Assembly: GCF_029989365.1 (NCBI RefSeq) | Contig: NZ_JAPRAQ010000009.1 | Coordinates: forward strand, 62,001-126,000 | Length of the DNA stretch: 64,000 nt | Direction of reading: 5' to 3' | Source: Bradyrhizobium sp. Arg816 | GTDB taxonomy: Bacteria > Pseudomonadota > Alphaproteobacteria > Rhizobiales > Xanthobacteraceae | In this document: positions 50,496-58,214 of the stretch, one piece after another | How the letters are laid out: every line of letters starts with the position of its first letter | How positions within the stretch are numbered: the stretch's first letter is position 1 | Made by a program: the position numbers and the translations under genes | The notes under the pieces: generated by a model | Database searches by the model: none | What the model saw: the letters and a program-made list of their open reading frames with translations, nothing else | Told to the model about the DNA's origin: nothing

Positions 50496-50580
50496 CGCGT
50501 GATCCGGAAAAGTGTGATCCGATTTTCCGAACAGGTCATGCTCAAGCAATAGCCTGAAGCGCGATGACAATTCATCGCGA

Positions 50581-50607
50581 CATCTTCGCGCCTTGGGCGC
50601 GAAGATG
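50581..50607. terminator. Bidirectional hairpin between convergent genes
   Basis: CATCTTCGCGCC (50581-50592), loop TTG, GGCGCGAAGATG (50596-50607): a 12-bp perfect stem between the small exported protein and the adenylate cyclase, 15 bases from the cyclase stop. A preceding CGGAAAA/TTTTCCG stem (50505-50529) belongs to a repeat-like stretch. Confidence 0.6.
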
Positions 50608-50621
50608 CGGTCGCAACCGCC

Positions 50622-51488
50622 TCACTCCCGGCTCGTCTGGCGCTCGCCCTTGCTGTTCGACTCTGGTCGCTGCCGGAGCGCTGTCCGCAAGAGGGCACCG
50701 AAGAGTATTGCTGCGACCGGCCAGTGGAACCAGATCTTGTGCATGCCGGTGAAAACGTTGATCAGAATCAGAAAGCCCGAAACCGTGAGGGCCACTGCAA
50801 CCGGGCGGGGCAGCTTCGCCAGCCAATCCGAGACGAAGCCCATCCAATTGGATGGCTCCTGCCTGTCGCCAATCCATCGCGCGCCGGTTTCCGAATTTGC
50901 AATTGCCCGCCCCTGGGGAGTGAGGCTTTCGTCAACCGGGAAGCTCCGTCGCCCAGCGCTTTGGCCGCTCACGGACACGCGATAGCTGGTCATGGGAGCA
51001 ACGTTCTTCATTGGTCGCTGGCCGAGACAATCGAAGCCAACGGACAGTTTGTTGTGCACCTGATCGTAGACGGAACTCGAGATCACGACGCCGCCGGGTT
51101 CGGCGAGCTCTTGCAGCCGCGACGCGATATTGACCCCGTCGCCATAGATGTCGGACCCGTCCACCATCACGTCGCCGAGGTTGATGCCGATGCGAAACCG
51201 CATCGGGGGCGCGTGAGTTGGCTCCGAATCCTGGTTGGAAATTTCCTGCTGAATTTCGACCGCACATTGCACGGCCTCGACGACGCTGGCGAACTCGGCG
51301 ATCACAGCATCGCCCCAAGTGTTCACGATCCGGCCGTCATGACGCTCTACCAGTCCCGCAAAGGCCGCGCGGTAGCGGCGCAGCGTCTCCAACGTTCCGG
51401 TCTCGTCTGCTTCCATCAGGCGAGAATAGCCCTGCACATCAGCGCACAGGACGGTGGTCAATCGTCGTTTCACCTTGTCGTCGGTCAT
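50622..51488 (-). CDS. Class III adenylate/guanylate cyclase with C-terminal membrane helices
   Basis: A 288-residue cyclase making cAMP (or cGMP). Catalytic domain first (about residues 8-175): metal-binding Asp in TTVLCADVQGYSRLM (about 16) and in GRIVNTWGDAVIAEFASVVEA (about 60), and the transition-state Asn/Arg in DGVNIASRLQELAEPGGVVIS (about 123-131). The substrate-specifying Lys region RIVNTWGD is of the usual bacterial kind. Two hydrophobic helices follow at about 225-270 (VAVALTVSGFLILINVFTG, WPVAAILFGALLRTAL), the reverse of the normal order with a membrane domain first. Start at 51488 where homology begins. Confidence 0.9.
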   Translation of the reverse strand: MTDDKVKRRLTTVLCADVQGYSRLMEADETGTLETLRRYRAAFAGLVERHDGRIVNTWGDAVIAEFASVVEAVQCAVEIQQEISNQDSEPTHAPPMRFRIGINLGDVMVDGSDIYGDGVNIASRLQELAEPGGVVISSSVYDQVHNKLSVGFDCLGQRPMKNVAPMTSYRVSVSGQSAGRRSFPVDESLTPQGRAIANSETGARWIGDRQEPSNWMGFVSDWLAKLPRPVAVALTVSGFLILINVFTGMHKIWFHWPVAAILFGALLRTALRQRPESNSKGERQTSRE

Positions 51489-51674
51489 GGTCCATATGGT
51501 AGCCTTCCTGACCGGCAATTGCATCAGGCATCGCATCTGGCCCCAACGCGGCTCAACGACCGGTCGTCCCGTCCCGAAACCGTCATAACCGGGCAACGAA
51601 TTGCGGCCAGCCAGGTGCCAAAACCGATCTGGCGCCCTCCGCGCCGCGGTTCACGAGCACAGGCCGGAGCCGCC

Positions 51675-52142
51675 TTAAGGCCTGTGCTCGCAGACATCGA
51701 CCCATTCGGCCGCGGTCAGCTCGGCCATCCGCTCGGGCGTGATACGCACGGCGCTATGGGTCGAGCCTGCGGCCGGCACCACCACGTCGAACGCCCTCAG
51801 CGATACATCGCAATAGATCGGCAGCGGCGACTTCAGTCCGAACGGGCAGACGCCGCCGACCTCGTGGCCGGTAATCTCGGCGACCTCCTCCAGCCCCAGC
51901 ATCTTCGGCTTGCCGCCGAACGCAGCCTTGACCTTCTTGTTGTCCATGCGCGAGGTGCCAGCGGCGACGATCAGGATCACGCGCTCGCCGATGCGCAACG
52001 ACAGCGTCTTGGCGATCCGACCGGGCTCGACGCCATAGGCTTCGGCGGCCAGCGGCACCGTGGCCGAGCTGATCGGGGATTCGATGACGGAGATGTCGGG
52101 GGCTCTCTCGGCGAAGAAGGCGCGAACGGATTGCAGGCTCAT
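51675..52142 (-). CDS. YbaK/EbsC-family aminoacyl-tRNA deacylase-like protein
   Basis: A 155-residue protein of the YbaK/ProX family, which hydrolyses mischarged aminoacyl-tRNA (for example Cys-tRNA(Pro)). Seen: GVEPGRIAKTLSLRI with the conserved Lys region, ILIVAAGTSRMDNKKVKAAFG, and the GxxPFG loop in EVGGVCPFGLKSPLPIYCD. It is single-domain and free-standing, not part of ProRS. Specificity within the family is not predictable here. Same strand as and 41 bases downstream of the dehalogenase gene. Confidence 0.9.
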   Translation of the reverse strand: MSLQSVRAFFAERAPDISVIESPISSATVPLAAEAYGVEPGRIAKTLSLRIGERVILIVAAGTSRMDNKKVKAAFGGKPKMLGLEEVAEITGHEVGGVCPFGLKSPLPIYCDVSLRAFDVVVPAAGSTHSAVRITPERMAELTAAEWVDVCEHRP

Positions 52143-52183
52143 TCCAGTCAGCTCATTCCAAACTCATGGGCGGGCGGCGATGC

Positions 52184-52915
52184 TTAGGCGATCGTCGGCA
52201 GTTCCGAGAGCGCGCGGACACGATGATCCGGCGCGAACCCAAGCTCGTCCATCTGGGTCCGGATCGCCTTGAACATCGTCAGCGGTGCCACGAGTTCGTT
52301 CTCGACGCAAGCCAGCGCCATCGCCTCGGGCGTCACGCGCTCGATCCAGGCGACGTTCAGCCCGAACGACTTTGCGCCCGCGACGTCCCAGGGGTTGGAC
52401 GAGACGAACAGAACCTCATCCGGCCTGGTGCCGAACGCCTCGCCGATCAGGGTGTAGGCCTCTGGAGATGGCTTGAAGACCTTCTTCGCATCCACGCTGA
52501 TGGTGGCATCGAGCAGACGGTCGAGCCCGGAATTGCGCACGAGCGCATTCAGCATGTCCGGACTGCCATTCGAGAGGATGGCGAGTTTTCGCGGCTTCAG
52601 CGCCGCAAGCGCGGCGGCTGCATCGGGATAGAGATCGAGATGCAGATATTTCTCTATCACCCGCTCGAACGCTTCGCCTTCATAGGCGAGGCCGAGCAGG
52701 CGCAGCGTATAGGCGAGCGAGTCGCGCGTGATGGCGCCAAAATCCTGGTAGCGCCGCATCAGTGAGCGCAACCAGGTGTATTCGAGCTGCTTGATCCGCC
52801 AAACTTGCGTGATGATCTCGCCATAGCCCGGAAAAGCATCCTCGGTGATCTCCGCCACCGACTGGATGTCGTATAGCGTTCCGTAAGCGTCGAAGACGAC
52901 GGCCTTGATGCTCAT
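52184..52915 (-). CDS. Haloacid dehalogenase type II (L-2-haloacid dehalogenase-like)
   Basis: A 243-residue HAD hydrolase of the L-2-haloacid dehalogenase type. Nucleophile Asp in AVVFDAYGTLYDI (about residue 9), Ser/Asn of motif II in LAILSNGSPDML, Lys in DAKKVFKPSPEAYTL, and acidic motif in VLFVSSNPWDVAGAKSFGLNVAWIER. These match dehalogenases rather than phosphatases, which have DxD in motif I. Converts L-2-haloalkanoates to D-2-hydroxy acids. Start at 52915 is set by GGAGCGAG upstream and the family N-terminus. Confidence 0.9.
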   Translation of the reverse strand: MSIKAVVFDAYGTLYDIQSVAEITEDAFPGYGEIITQVWRIKQLEYTWLRSLMRRYQDFGAITRDSLAYTLRLLGLAYEGEAFERVIEKYLHLDLYPDAAAALAALKPRKLAILSNGSPDMLNALVRNSGLDRLLDATISVDAKKVFKPSPEAYTLIGEAFGTRPDEVLFVSSNPWDVAGAKSFGLNVAWIERVTPEAMALACVENELVAPLTMFKAIRTQMDELGFAPDHRVRALSELPTIA

Positions 52916-53325
52916 GGCTCGCTCCTTTGGGACTTTGCGGTGGCGCACGGACAATACCGAAACGGCCCGGTACTCGACAAGGTCGGAACCTTCTTCAAGC
53001 AATCGTCACCCCGTCGACCTCGCGCAGCAGATTGACACTGCCGCCGGCAGGCGTTTAATTCAGGCTACGGGGATTTGCGATCTCCCCGCGAGGCGACATG
53101 CCCAAGTATCGCGTCCTGGTCACCAAGGACGCCGCATGTCTTCTTTCATCTCGATCTCATCAGAGAAATTGTCCGGTCAATTGGTGCCGCCAGCGCGCCG
53201 ACCTCGTCGATGTCCGTATCGATAGGGATCGCGCGGTCTATTTGCGCACGCGACAAGACGGCGAGCACCAAGAGCTAGCGAGCACGCGCGGGCAAGTCGG
53301 GGACGACGATGACCTGGAGGACTCC
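52916..53325. other. 410-base stretch before the superoxide dismutase gene; possible gene remnant
   Basis: No convincing gene. ATG at 53098 opens MPKYRVLVTKDAAC and reads in frame, without a stop, into the superoxide dismutase at 53326. The first 14 residues and the later DVRIDRDRAVYLRTRQDGEHQEL look protein-like, but the middle looks better in another frame (VFFHLDLIREIVRSIGAA), as in a frame-shifted small gene. The Tat signal of the downstream protein starts at 53326 with its own ribosome-binding site, so a natural fusion is unlikely. Confidence 0.35.
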
Positions 53326-54045
53326 ATGACGACGAATACCGACCGCCGAGACTTCATCAGGGGCGTGGGGGCCGCCGCGGCATCGACCGCAATACTCGCG
53401 GGGACGCAAGCCCTTGCGCAAGCCAATCAGCCAACAGGAGCCAGGCCAATGACATACCAGCCCAAGCCGATGCCGTTCGATCCGAAATCCATTGCCGGCA
53501 TCTCGGAGAAGGTGCTCGTCAGCCACTACGAGAACAACTATGTCGGTGCCGTAAAGCGACTTAACGCGATCGGAACGCAACTCGCCGAGCTCGACTTCGC
53601 GAAAGCTCCGAACTTCGTCATCAACGGCCTGAAGCGCGAGGAGCTCGTCGCGTCAAACTCGATGATCCTCCACGAAATCTATTTCGACGGGCTTGGCGGT
53701 GCCGGCAAGCCGAGCACACCACTTGCCGACGCGATCGCGCGCGATTTCGGCAGCATGGAGCGGTGGCGCGCGGAGTTCTCCGCCATGGGCAAGGCCGAAG
53801 GCGGCGGCTCCGGCTGGGTGATTCTTTCCTACTCACCGCGCGACAAGCGGCTGGTCAATCAGTGGGCCGCCGACCACACGACGACGCTGGCCGGCGGACG
53901 CCCCGTGCTGGTGCTCGACATGTATGAGCACGCCTATCACATGGATTATGGCGCGGCGGCCGCGAAGTATGTCGACATCTACATGGAAGCGATCAAATGG
54001 GACAACGCTGCAACATTGTACGATCAATACAGGCGGGAAGCTTAG
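53326..54045 (+). CDS. Tat-exported superoxide dismutase (Fe/Mn family, divergent)
   Basis: A 239-residue exported superoxide dismutase. N-terminal twin-arginine signal (TNTDRRDFIRGVGAAAAST..., cut near AQANQ). Metal ligands kept: His in KVLVSHYENNY, His in NSMILHEIYFDG, Asp and His in LVLDMYEHAYHMDYG. Compared without gaps to E. coli SodB as I remember it, the gateway Tyr34 and His30 positions are not conserved, and the WEHAYY segment is YEHAYH, so this is a divergent branch. Start at 53326 with TGGAGG 5 bases before it. Heads a run of three exported proteins (gaps 14 and 38 bases). Confidence 0.88.
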   Translation: MTTNTDRRDFIRGVGAAAASTAILAGTQALAQANQPTGARPMTYQPKPMPFDPKSIAGISEKVLVSHYENNYVGAVKRLNAIGTQLAELDFAKAPNFVINGLKREELVASNSMILHEIYFDGLGGAGKPSTPLADAIARDFGSMERWRAEFSAMGKAEGGGSGWVILSYSPRDKRLVNQWAADHTTTLAGGRPVLVLDMYEHAYHMDYGAAAAKYVDIYMEAIKWDNAATLYDQYRREA

Positions 54046-54059
54046 ACGTCGTACAAAAA

Positions 54060-54710
54060 ATGAGCGTAGCGCTGTTGGGGACGGCGTTGTTCCTATTGTT
54101 GGTCGGAGGAAACGCGATGGCAGAAACTGTAAATTTTGACAACGCAGCAACCGGCGCAGCGCCCGAAGGCTGGACTCTGACGATGACCGGTCGTGGCCAG
54201 CCCAAATGGACGGTCGAGGTGGAGCAGACGGCGCCAAGCAAACCGAACGTCCTGAAACAATCCGGTCAGGCGACGTTTCCAGTGGCGCTCAGGAACGGTA
54301 CCAGCATCCTGGACGGGTTTGTCGAGGTCAAGTTCAAGGCGATCGCAGGCTCCGAGGATCGTGCGGCCGGTATTGTCTGGCGCGCAAAGGATGCCGACAA
54401 TTACTATGTCGTGCGGGCCAACGCGCTCGAAGACAATGTTGTGCTCTACAAGACGATCAAGGGTGTTCGCAGCGCGCTCGATATCGTCGGCCGGAAAGGC
54501 GGCTATGGCGTCAAGGTATCGGTGCCATCAGGTCAATGGCATTCCCTGCGTTGCGAATTCGCAGGAAAGCTGTTCAAGGTAACGTATGACGGCAAGCCGA
54601 TGTTCGAGGTCGAGGACGAATCGATCAGGGACGCCGGCATGATCGGCTTGTGGACCAAGGCCGACAGTGTCACCGTATTCGACGACCTGACATACGGTGC
54701 GCTGAACTAG
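54060..54710 (+). CDS. Exported beta-sandwich protein (DUF1080/LamG-like)
   Basis: A 216-residue secreted protein. Signal peptide about residues 1-22 (VALLGTALFLLLVGGNAMAE). The rest is mainly beta strand, with WRAKDADNYYVVRANALEDNVVLYKTIKGVRS and WHSLRCEFAGKLFKVTYDGKPMFEVEDESI like the concanavalin-A-type fold of DUF1080 (3-keto-glucosidase-like) and LamG proteins. No catalytic set can be named, so glycan binding or a structural role is equally possible. Starts 14 bases after the superoxide dismutase stop; probably co-transcribed. Confidence 0.8.
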   Translation: MSVALLGTALFLLLVGGNAMAETVNFDNAATGAAPEGWTLTMTGRGQPKWTVEVEQTAPSKPNVLKQSGQATFPVALRNGTSILDGFVEVKFKAIAGSEDRAAGIVWRAKDADNYYVVRANALEDNVVLYKTIKGVRSALDIVGRKGGYGVKVSVPSGQWHSLRCEFAGKLFKVTYDGKPMFEVEDESIRDAGMIGLWTKADSVTVFDDLTYGALN

Positions 54711-54748
54711 GTTAAAGTCGGCGTCGACCCGCTCGCGTCGGAGAAACC

Positions 54749-55246
54749 ATGCTCGCTCGAACCCTGCTTGCGGCCACCGTCCTGTTGATGCTCGCGCACC
54801 CGGCAAGGGCGCAGGAGCCGCTCGCGACCTACAAATCCCTGAGTCCCGAGCTGGCGCTTGATCTGGCCCGGGCATCGCTTGGCGATTGCCGATCACGCGG
54901 GTACCAGGTCGCCGTCGCGGTCGTCGATCGCTTCGGGGGGACACAGGTGATCCTTCGTGACAGGTTCGCAGGTGCTCACACCGTTTCAACGGCCTCGGGC
55001 AAGGCGTGGACCGCAGCAACATTCCGTACCAGCACCACCGAACTGAATGCCGTCAGCCAACCTGGCATGATGCAGGCCGGTATCCGCAACCTCCCCGGCA
55101 CGGTCATTATAGGTGGCGGATTGATTGTCGAAGCGGGCGGTTCGCTGGTCGGAGCTGTCGGTGTGTCTGGGGCGCCGGGCGGTGATGCTGACGAAGCCTG
55201 CGCCAGGGCCGGAATCGACGCCATACGCGACAAGCTGGAGTTCTAG
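54749..55246 (+). CDS. HbpS/GlcG-family exported protein
   Basis: A 165-residue protein with a signal peptide (about 1-21, ending ARAQE) and one GlcG/HbpS domain (PELALDLARASLGDCRSRGYQVAVAVVDRFGGTQVILRDRFAGAHTVSTASGKAWTAATFR, then IIGGGLIVEAGGSLVGAVGVSGAPGGDADEACARAGIDAI). HbpS binds haem and senses redox stress in Streptomyces; whether this protein binds haem is unknown. Third of a set of exported proteins after superoxide dismutase, suggesting a periplasmic oxidative-stress role. Confidence 0.88.
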   Translation: MLARTLLAATVLLMLAHPARAQEPLATYKSLSPELALDLARASLGDCRSRGYQVAVAVVDRFGGTQVILRDRFAGAHTVSTASGKAWTAATFRTSTTELNAVSQPGMMQAGIRNLPGTVIIGGGLIVEAGGSLVGAVGVSGAPGGDADEACARAGIDAIRDKLEF

Positions 55247-55268
55247 GGCCGCCTTGCCCGCCTGAGCG

Positions 55269-55299
55269 TGAGGGCTTCGGCAACCGGTCGAAGCCCTCA
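55269..55299. terminator. Bidirectional hairpin between convergent genes
   Basis: TGAGGGCTTCG (55269-55279), 9-base loop, CGAAGCCCTCA (55289-55299): 11-bp perfect stem, 22 bases after the HbpS-like stop and 25 bases before the amidohydrolase stop. Confidence 0.7.
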
Positions 55300-55324
55300 A
55301 TGCGCGGTGGCGATGAATACGCGG

Positions 55325-56209
55325 TTAGATTCCCAGCAGTTTTCGCGCGTTGGCCTTCAGCACCTTCGGCCGGATCTCGTCGCGGATCTCGATCTTGGCG
55401 AAGTCCGACAGCCAGCGGTCCGGCGTGATCACCGGCCAGTCCGAGCCGAACAGCATTTTGTCCTGAAGGATCGAGTTGATGTAGCGCACCAGGATCGGCG
55501 GGAAATACTTTGGCGACCAGCCCGAGAGATCGATGTAGACGTTCGGCTTGTGGGTCGCGACCGACAGCGCCTCTTCCTGCCAGGGGAAGGAGGGATGGGC
55601 GAGGATGATCTTGAGGCCGGGGAAATCTGCCGCGACGTCGTCCATGTACATCGGGTTCGAATATTTCAGCCGCATGCCCATGCCGCCGGGCATGCCCGAG
55701 CCGACGCCGGTCTGACCGGTGTGGAACAGCGCGATCGCGCCGCCATTGTTGATCTCTTCGTAGAGCGGATAGGCCATGCGGTCGTTGGCGTAGAAGCCCT
55801 GCATGGTCGGATGGAATTTGAAGCCGCGCACGCCGTATTCCTCGATCAGCTTGCGCGCCTCGCGCACGCCGAGCTTGCCCTTGTGCGGATCGATCGAGAC
55901 GAACGGGATCAGGACGTCGAGATGGTCGGAGGCAATCTCCAGCATCTCCTCATTTTTATAGCGCCGGAAGCCGGTCTCGCGCTCTGCATCGACCGGGAAG
56001 ATCACCGCGGCGATGTTCTTGGAGCGGTAGTAGGCCGCGGTCTCCGGCACGGTCGGCGGATGCTTGTGCGGCGACTTGAAGTAGTCCGCCATCTGCGCCT
56101 GGAAATCGTCATAGCCGTCGTCGGGATGGGTGCCGCAGGGCTCCTCGGCGTGGGTGTGGATGTCGATGGCGACGACATCGTCGATGTTGGGCAGCTTCAG
56201 CTTCGGCAT
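55325..56209 (-). CDS. Amidohydrolase family protein (ACMSD-like)
   Basis: A 294-residue metal-dependent TIM-barrel enzyme of the amidohydrolase-2 family, whose members include 2-amino-3-carboxymuconate semialdehyde decarboxylase and 4-oxalomesaconate or gamma-resorcylate decarboxylase-like enzymes. HxH in VVAIDIHTHAEEPCG (about residues 14-28), GVRGFKFHPTMQGF (about 129-142), FHTGQTG (about 162) and FGSDWPVITPDRWL (about 253) supply the other ligands. Start at 56209 with GGAGGAAACC ideally placed. A palindromic operator lies 31-43 bases upstream. Substrate unknown; not near other aromatic-degradation genes. Confidence 0.9.
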   Translation of the reverse strand: MPKLKLPNIDDVVAIDIHTHAEEPCGTHPDDGYDDFQAQMADYFKSPHKHPPTVPETAAYYRSKNIAAVIFPVDAERETGFRRYKNEEMLEIASDHLDVLIPFVSIDPHKGKLGVREARKLIEEYGVRGFKFHPTMQGFYANDRMAYPLYEEINNGGAIALFHTGQTGVGSGMPGGMGMRLKYSNPMYMDDVAADFPGLKIILAHPSFPWQEEALSVATHKPNVYIDLSGWSPKYFPPILVRYINSILQDKMLFGSDWPVITPDRWLSDFAKIEIRDEIRPKVLKANARKLLGI

Positions 56210-56239
56210 TGGTTTCCTCCCGACGGGTTGCCGAATTGA

Positions 56240-56252
56240 TTATATGATATAA
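56240..56252. promoter_or_regulatory. TTATATGATATAA palindrome upstream of the amidohydrolase gene
   Basis: A 13-bp perfect palindrome with a one-base centre (TTATAT-G-ATATAA), 31 bases before the amidohydrolase start and flanked by CGAATT on both sides (56233-56238 and 56253-56258). This AT-rich site in a GC-rich genome resembles operators of GntR- or MarR-type repressors; the regulator is not in the neighbourhood. Confidence 0.5.
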
Positions 56253-56408
56253 CGAATTTGGCAAGGCGTTGCTGGAAGCAAAACCGCCGCCCGCGAAAGT
56301 CGTTGCTGTGCCTGGCCTCTGGGGAGCCAGATCGGGCCGATCCGGCCGCTTCTACTGTGCATGGGGTTGTTTTCCAGAATTTGCTGGCCCGGAACCGGGC
56401 AGTTAACA

Positions 56409-56437
56409 TTGACAGCCGGTCCTCCCATGCCTTAAGA
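56409..56437 (+). promoter_or_regulatory. Candidate promoter of the L36 gene
   Basis: Perfect -35 TTGACA (56409-56414), 17-base spacer, weak -10 TTAAGA (56432-56437). Transcription would begin about 105 bases before the L36 start. Confidence 0.35.
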
Positions 56438-56551
56438 ACCGCCCCGTCCCGGGCGGTCGGTCCGCCAGCGGGAAAGATCTCATTTTGCCACATTCGCGCG
56501 TGCCGAAACGGTAGTGCCGAACACGGCCTTTCGAACGTTCAGGATTCTGCC

Positions 56552-56677
56552 ATGAAGGTCCGTAACTCGCTGAAATCGCTGCGCGGTCGCCATCGCGCCA
56601 ACCGCCTGGTCCGCCGCAAGGGCCGGGTCTATGTGATCAACAAGGTGCAGCGCCGCTTCAAGGCTCGCCAGGGCTGA
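56552..56677 (+). CDS. rpmJ: 50S ribosomal protein L36 (cysteine-free)
   Basis: A 41-residue ribosomal protein, MKVRNSLKSLRGRHRANRLV followed by a basic tail ending RRFKARQG. Very basic, as required for rRNA binding. It has no Cys, so it is the zinc-independent (C-minus) form. ATG at 56552 lies after AGGATTCTGCC. Below the usual length threshold for gene finding but unmistakable. Stands alone, as rpmJ often does outside the ribosomal operons of alpha-proteobacteria. Confidence 0.95.
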   Translation: MKVRNSLKSLRGRHRANRLVRRKGRVYVINKVQRRFKARQG

Positions 56678-56784
56678 TATTGCCCTCGCGGTCGCCTCAC
56701 GCGCGCCCCGCAACACCACGGCTCACACGAGTTTGACGCCGCCTTTGCTTTGCAAGGGCGGCTTTGCGCGTCTAGACTTTGACC

Positions 56785-57426
56785 ATGGCAGTGAGATTCC
56801 CTTTCGTACGCACCCTGTGTGTTGCCCTTGTTCTGGGTACAGCTGGCCTTACTCCAGCCCTGGCGCAGAAGGAGCTTCCGGCCCCGCCCGGCAAGGAGCA
56901 GAAGAAGCTGCCGGAGGCGCCGGCCAAGCTGCCCAAGGTTGATCGCTCCAAAAATCTCGATTTCCTGTTCGGCGCGCTGAAGGCCGCGCCCGACGAGGCC
57001 AGCGCCAAGCATGTCGAGGCGCGGATCTGGGCGATCTGGATCCAGACCCCGAGCGACACCGCATCGCTGTTGATGGCGCGGGCCAAGACCGCGGTCGACG
57101 CGCAGAAGATCGACATCGCGATCAAGCTGCTGGATTCGGTCATCAAGCTCAGGCCCGACTACATCGAGGCCTGGAACCGGCGCGCCACGCTCTACTACAT
57201 GCAGAATGACTACGGCCGCTCGCTAGCCGACATCCGCGAGGTGCTGATCCGGGAGCCCCGCCATTTCGGCGCGCTCGCAGGCCTCGGCATGATCATGCAG
57301 GAGGTCGGTGACGAGAAACGTGCGCTCGAGGCCTACCGCAAGGCGCTGGCCGTCAATCCGCACCTCGAGAAGATCCCCGATCAGGTCAAGGCGCTGACCG
57401 AGAAGGTCGAAGGCCGCGACATCTAG
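56785..57426 (+). CDS. Exported tetratricopeptide repeat protein
   Basis: A 213-residue protein with a signal peptide (about residues 1-25, ending PALAQ), a Lys/Pro-rich linker, and at least three TPR units (about 85-205: AKTAVDAQKIDIAIKLLDSVIKLRPDYIEAWNRRATLYYMQNDYGRSLADIREVLIREPRHFGALAGLGMIMQEVGDEKRALEAYRKALAVNPH). Probably a periplasmic scaffold. The ATG at 56785 is preferred to the TTG two codons earlier. Partner unknown. Confidence 0.88.
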   Translation: MAVRFPFVRTLCVALVLGTAGLTPALAQKELPAPPGKEQKKLPEAPAKLPKVDRSKNLDFLFGALKAAPDEASAKHVEARIWAIWIQTPSDTASLLMARAKTAVDAQKIDIAIKLLDSVIKLRPDYIEAWNRRATLYYMQNDYGRSLADIREVLIREPRHFGALAGLGMIMQEVGDEKRALEAYRKALAVNPHLEKIPDQVKALTEKVEGRDI

Positions 57427-57550
57427 CGGACAAGTTGATCATTTCCCGAGTGATTGCAGCGTGCGCGGATTAACCACGATCACACGTGCAGCGTTCTCAG
57501 GGGTATTGTTGAAGCGCGCGCGGGCCTACCTGCATGGCAGGAGCACGGCC

Positions 57551-57811
57551 ATGAAGCGTTTGATCTTTGCAGGTGTATTGCTGCTCGCGTCGGGCTCGGT
57601 GAGCCTCGCCGACGGCTTGTTCTGGGTGGTCGGCAATCGCGCCACGGGCAAATGCAACATCGTAACCAGCAATCCCGTGATCATCGGCGACATCCGGTTT
57701 GGCGACGGTCCCTACAAGTCCAGGGCCGATGCCAAGCTTGCCCGTTCGACGATCCGCGCCTGCCCCGCGGTCACGCCCGACGAGGAAAAGGACGAGGACG
57801 GAACGAACTAG
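57551..57811 (+). CDS. Small exported hypothetical protein, 86 aa
   Basis: Signal peptide about residues 1-19 (LIFAGVLLLASGSVSLADG), then a short domain LFWVVGNRATGKCNIVTSNPVIIGDIRFGDGPYKSRADAKLARSTIRACPAV with two Cys that could pair, and an acidic tail. ATG at 57551 is where the signal begins; the frame is open further upstream. I recognise no named function. Ends 8 bases before the end of the converging small gene. Confidence 0.7.
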   Translation: MKRLIFAGVLLLASGSVSLADGLFWVVGNRATGKCNIVTSNPVIIGDIRFGDGPYKSRADAKLARSTIRACPAVTPDEEKDEDGTN

Positions 57812-57818
57812 CCTGCAC

Positions 57819-58001
57819 CTAGTGCAGGACGCTGCCGGCGCGCTCGACAAGGCCGTGATCGGCGGCTGCGGCGTAGGCCTTTGCAAGCTCCGTCTCGAGA
57901 TGCTCGTTGATCAGGAGCAGTGCCCGCACGGCACCGCGCAGGTCGCCGTTGCAGCTTGCCACGATCTCGTCGATCGCAGTGTCGTTGGATCTGAAGCTCA
58001 T
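57819..58001 (-). CDS. Small hypothetical protein, about 60 aa
   Basis: A short helical acidic protein (MSFRSNDTAIDEIVASCNGD, LRGAVRALLLINEHLETELA, ending LVERAGSVLH), of a kind common in Bradyrhizobium but unnamed. ATG at 58001 has GGAG 7 bases upstream; the ATG at 58007 is two codons earlier with the same purines too close. Longer extension to 58220 looks non-coding. No function can be given. Confidence 0.6.
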   Translation of the reverse strand: MSFRSNDTAIDEIVASCNGDLRGAVRALLLINEHLETELAKAYAAAADHGLVERAGSVLH

Positions 58002-58214
58002 CGACATTCTCCGGTTCAAATCAGGACAAATCCTGCCGGCCTTTCCCGCATCCCCTGGGGCTTGCGAGGAGGATCGGCGCCCACCCGCGCCTAAATGGCG
58101 GAACCGACCGTGGCGATTATATGGAAACCGCGATGACGACTGCATGAAGCTGGCCCGAGGCTTGCGCGTTGCGTGGAACGCCATTGATTTTGTTGTGTTT
58201 TTCCTACTGAAATT

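Larger units (their letters stand above)
56210..56551. other. 342-base divergent intergenic region (amidohydrolase / L36)
   Basis: Holds the operator at 56240-56252 and a -35-like TTGACA at 56409-56414 with 17-base spacing to a weak TTAAGA (56432-56437) facing the L36 gene. Small frames in both directions here look like shadows. Nothing else is recognised. Confidence 0.4.

Noticed and set aside
53098..54045. Long start giving a 315-residue superoxide dismutase
   Set aside because: The twin-arginine signal would be internal; 53326 has its own ribosome-binding site.
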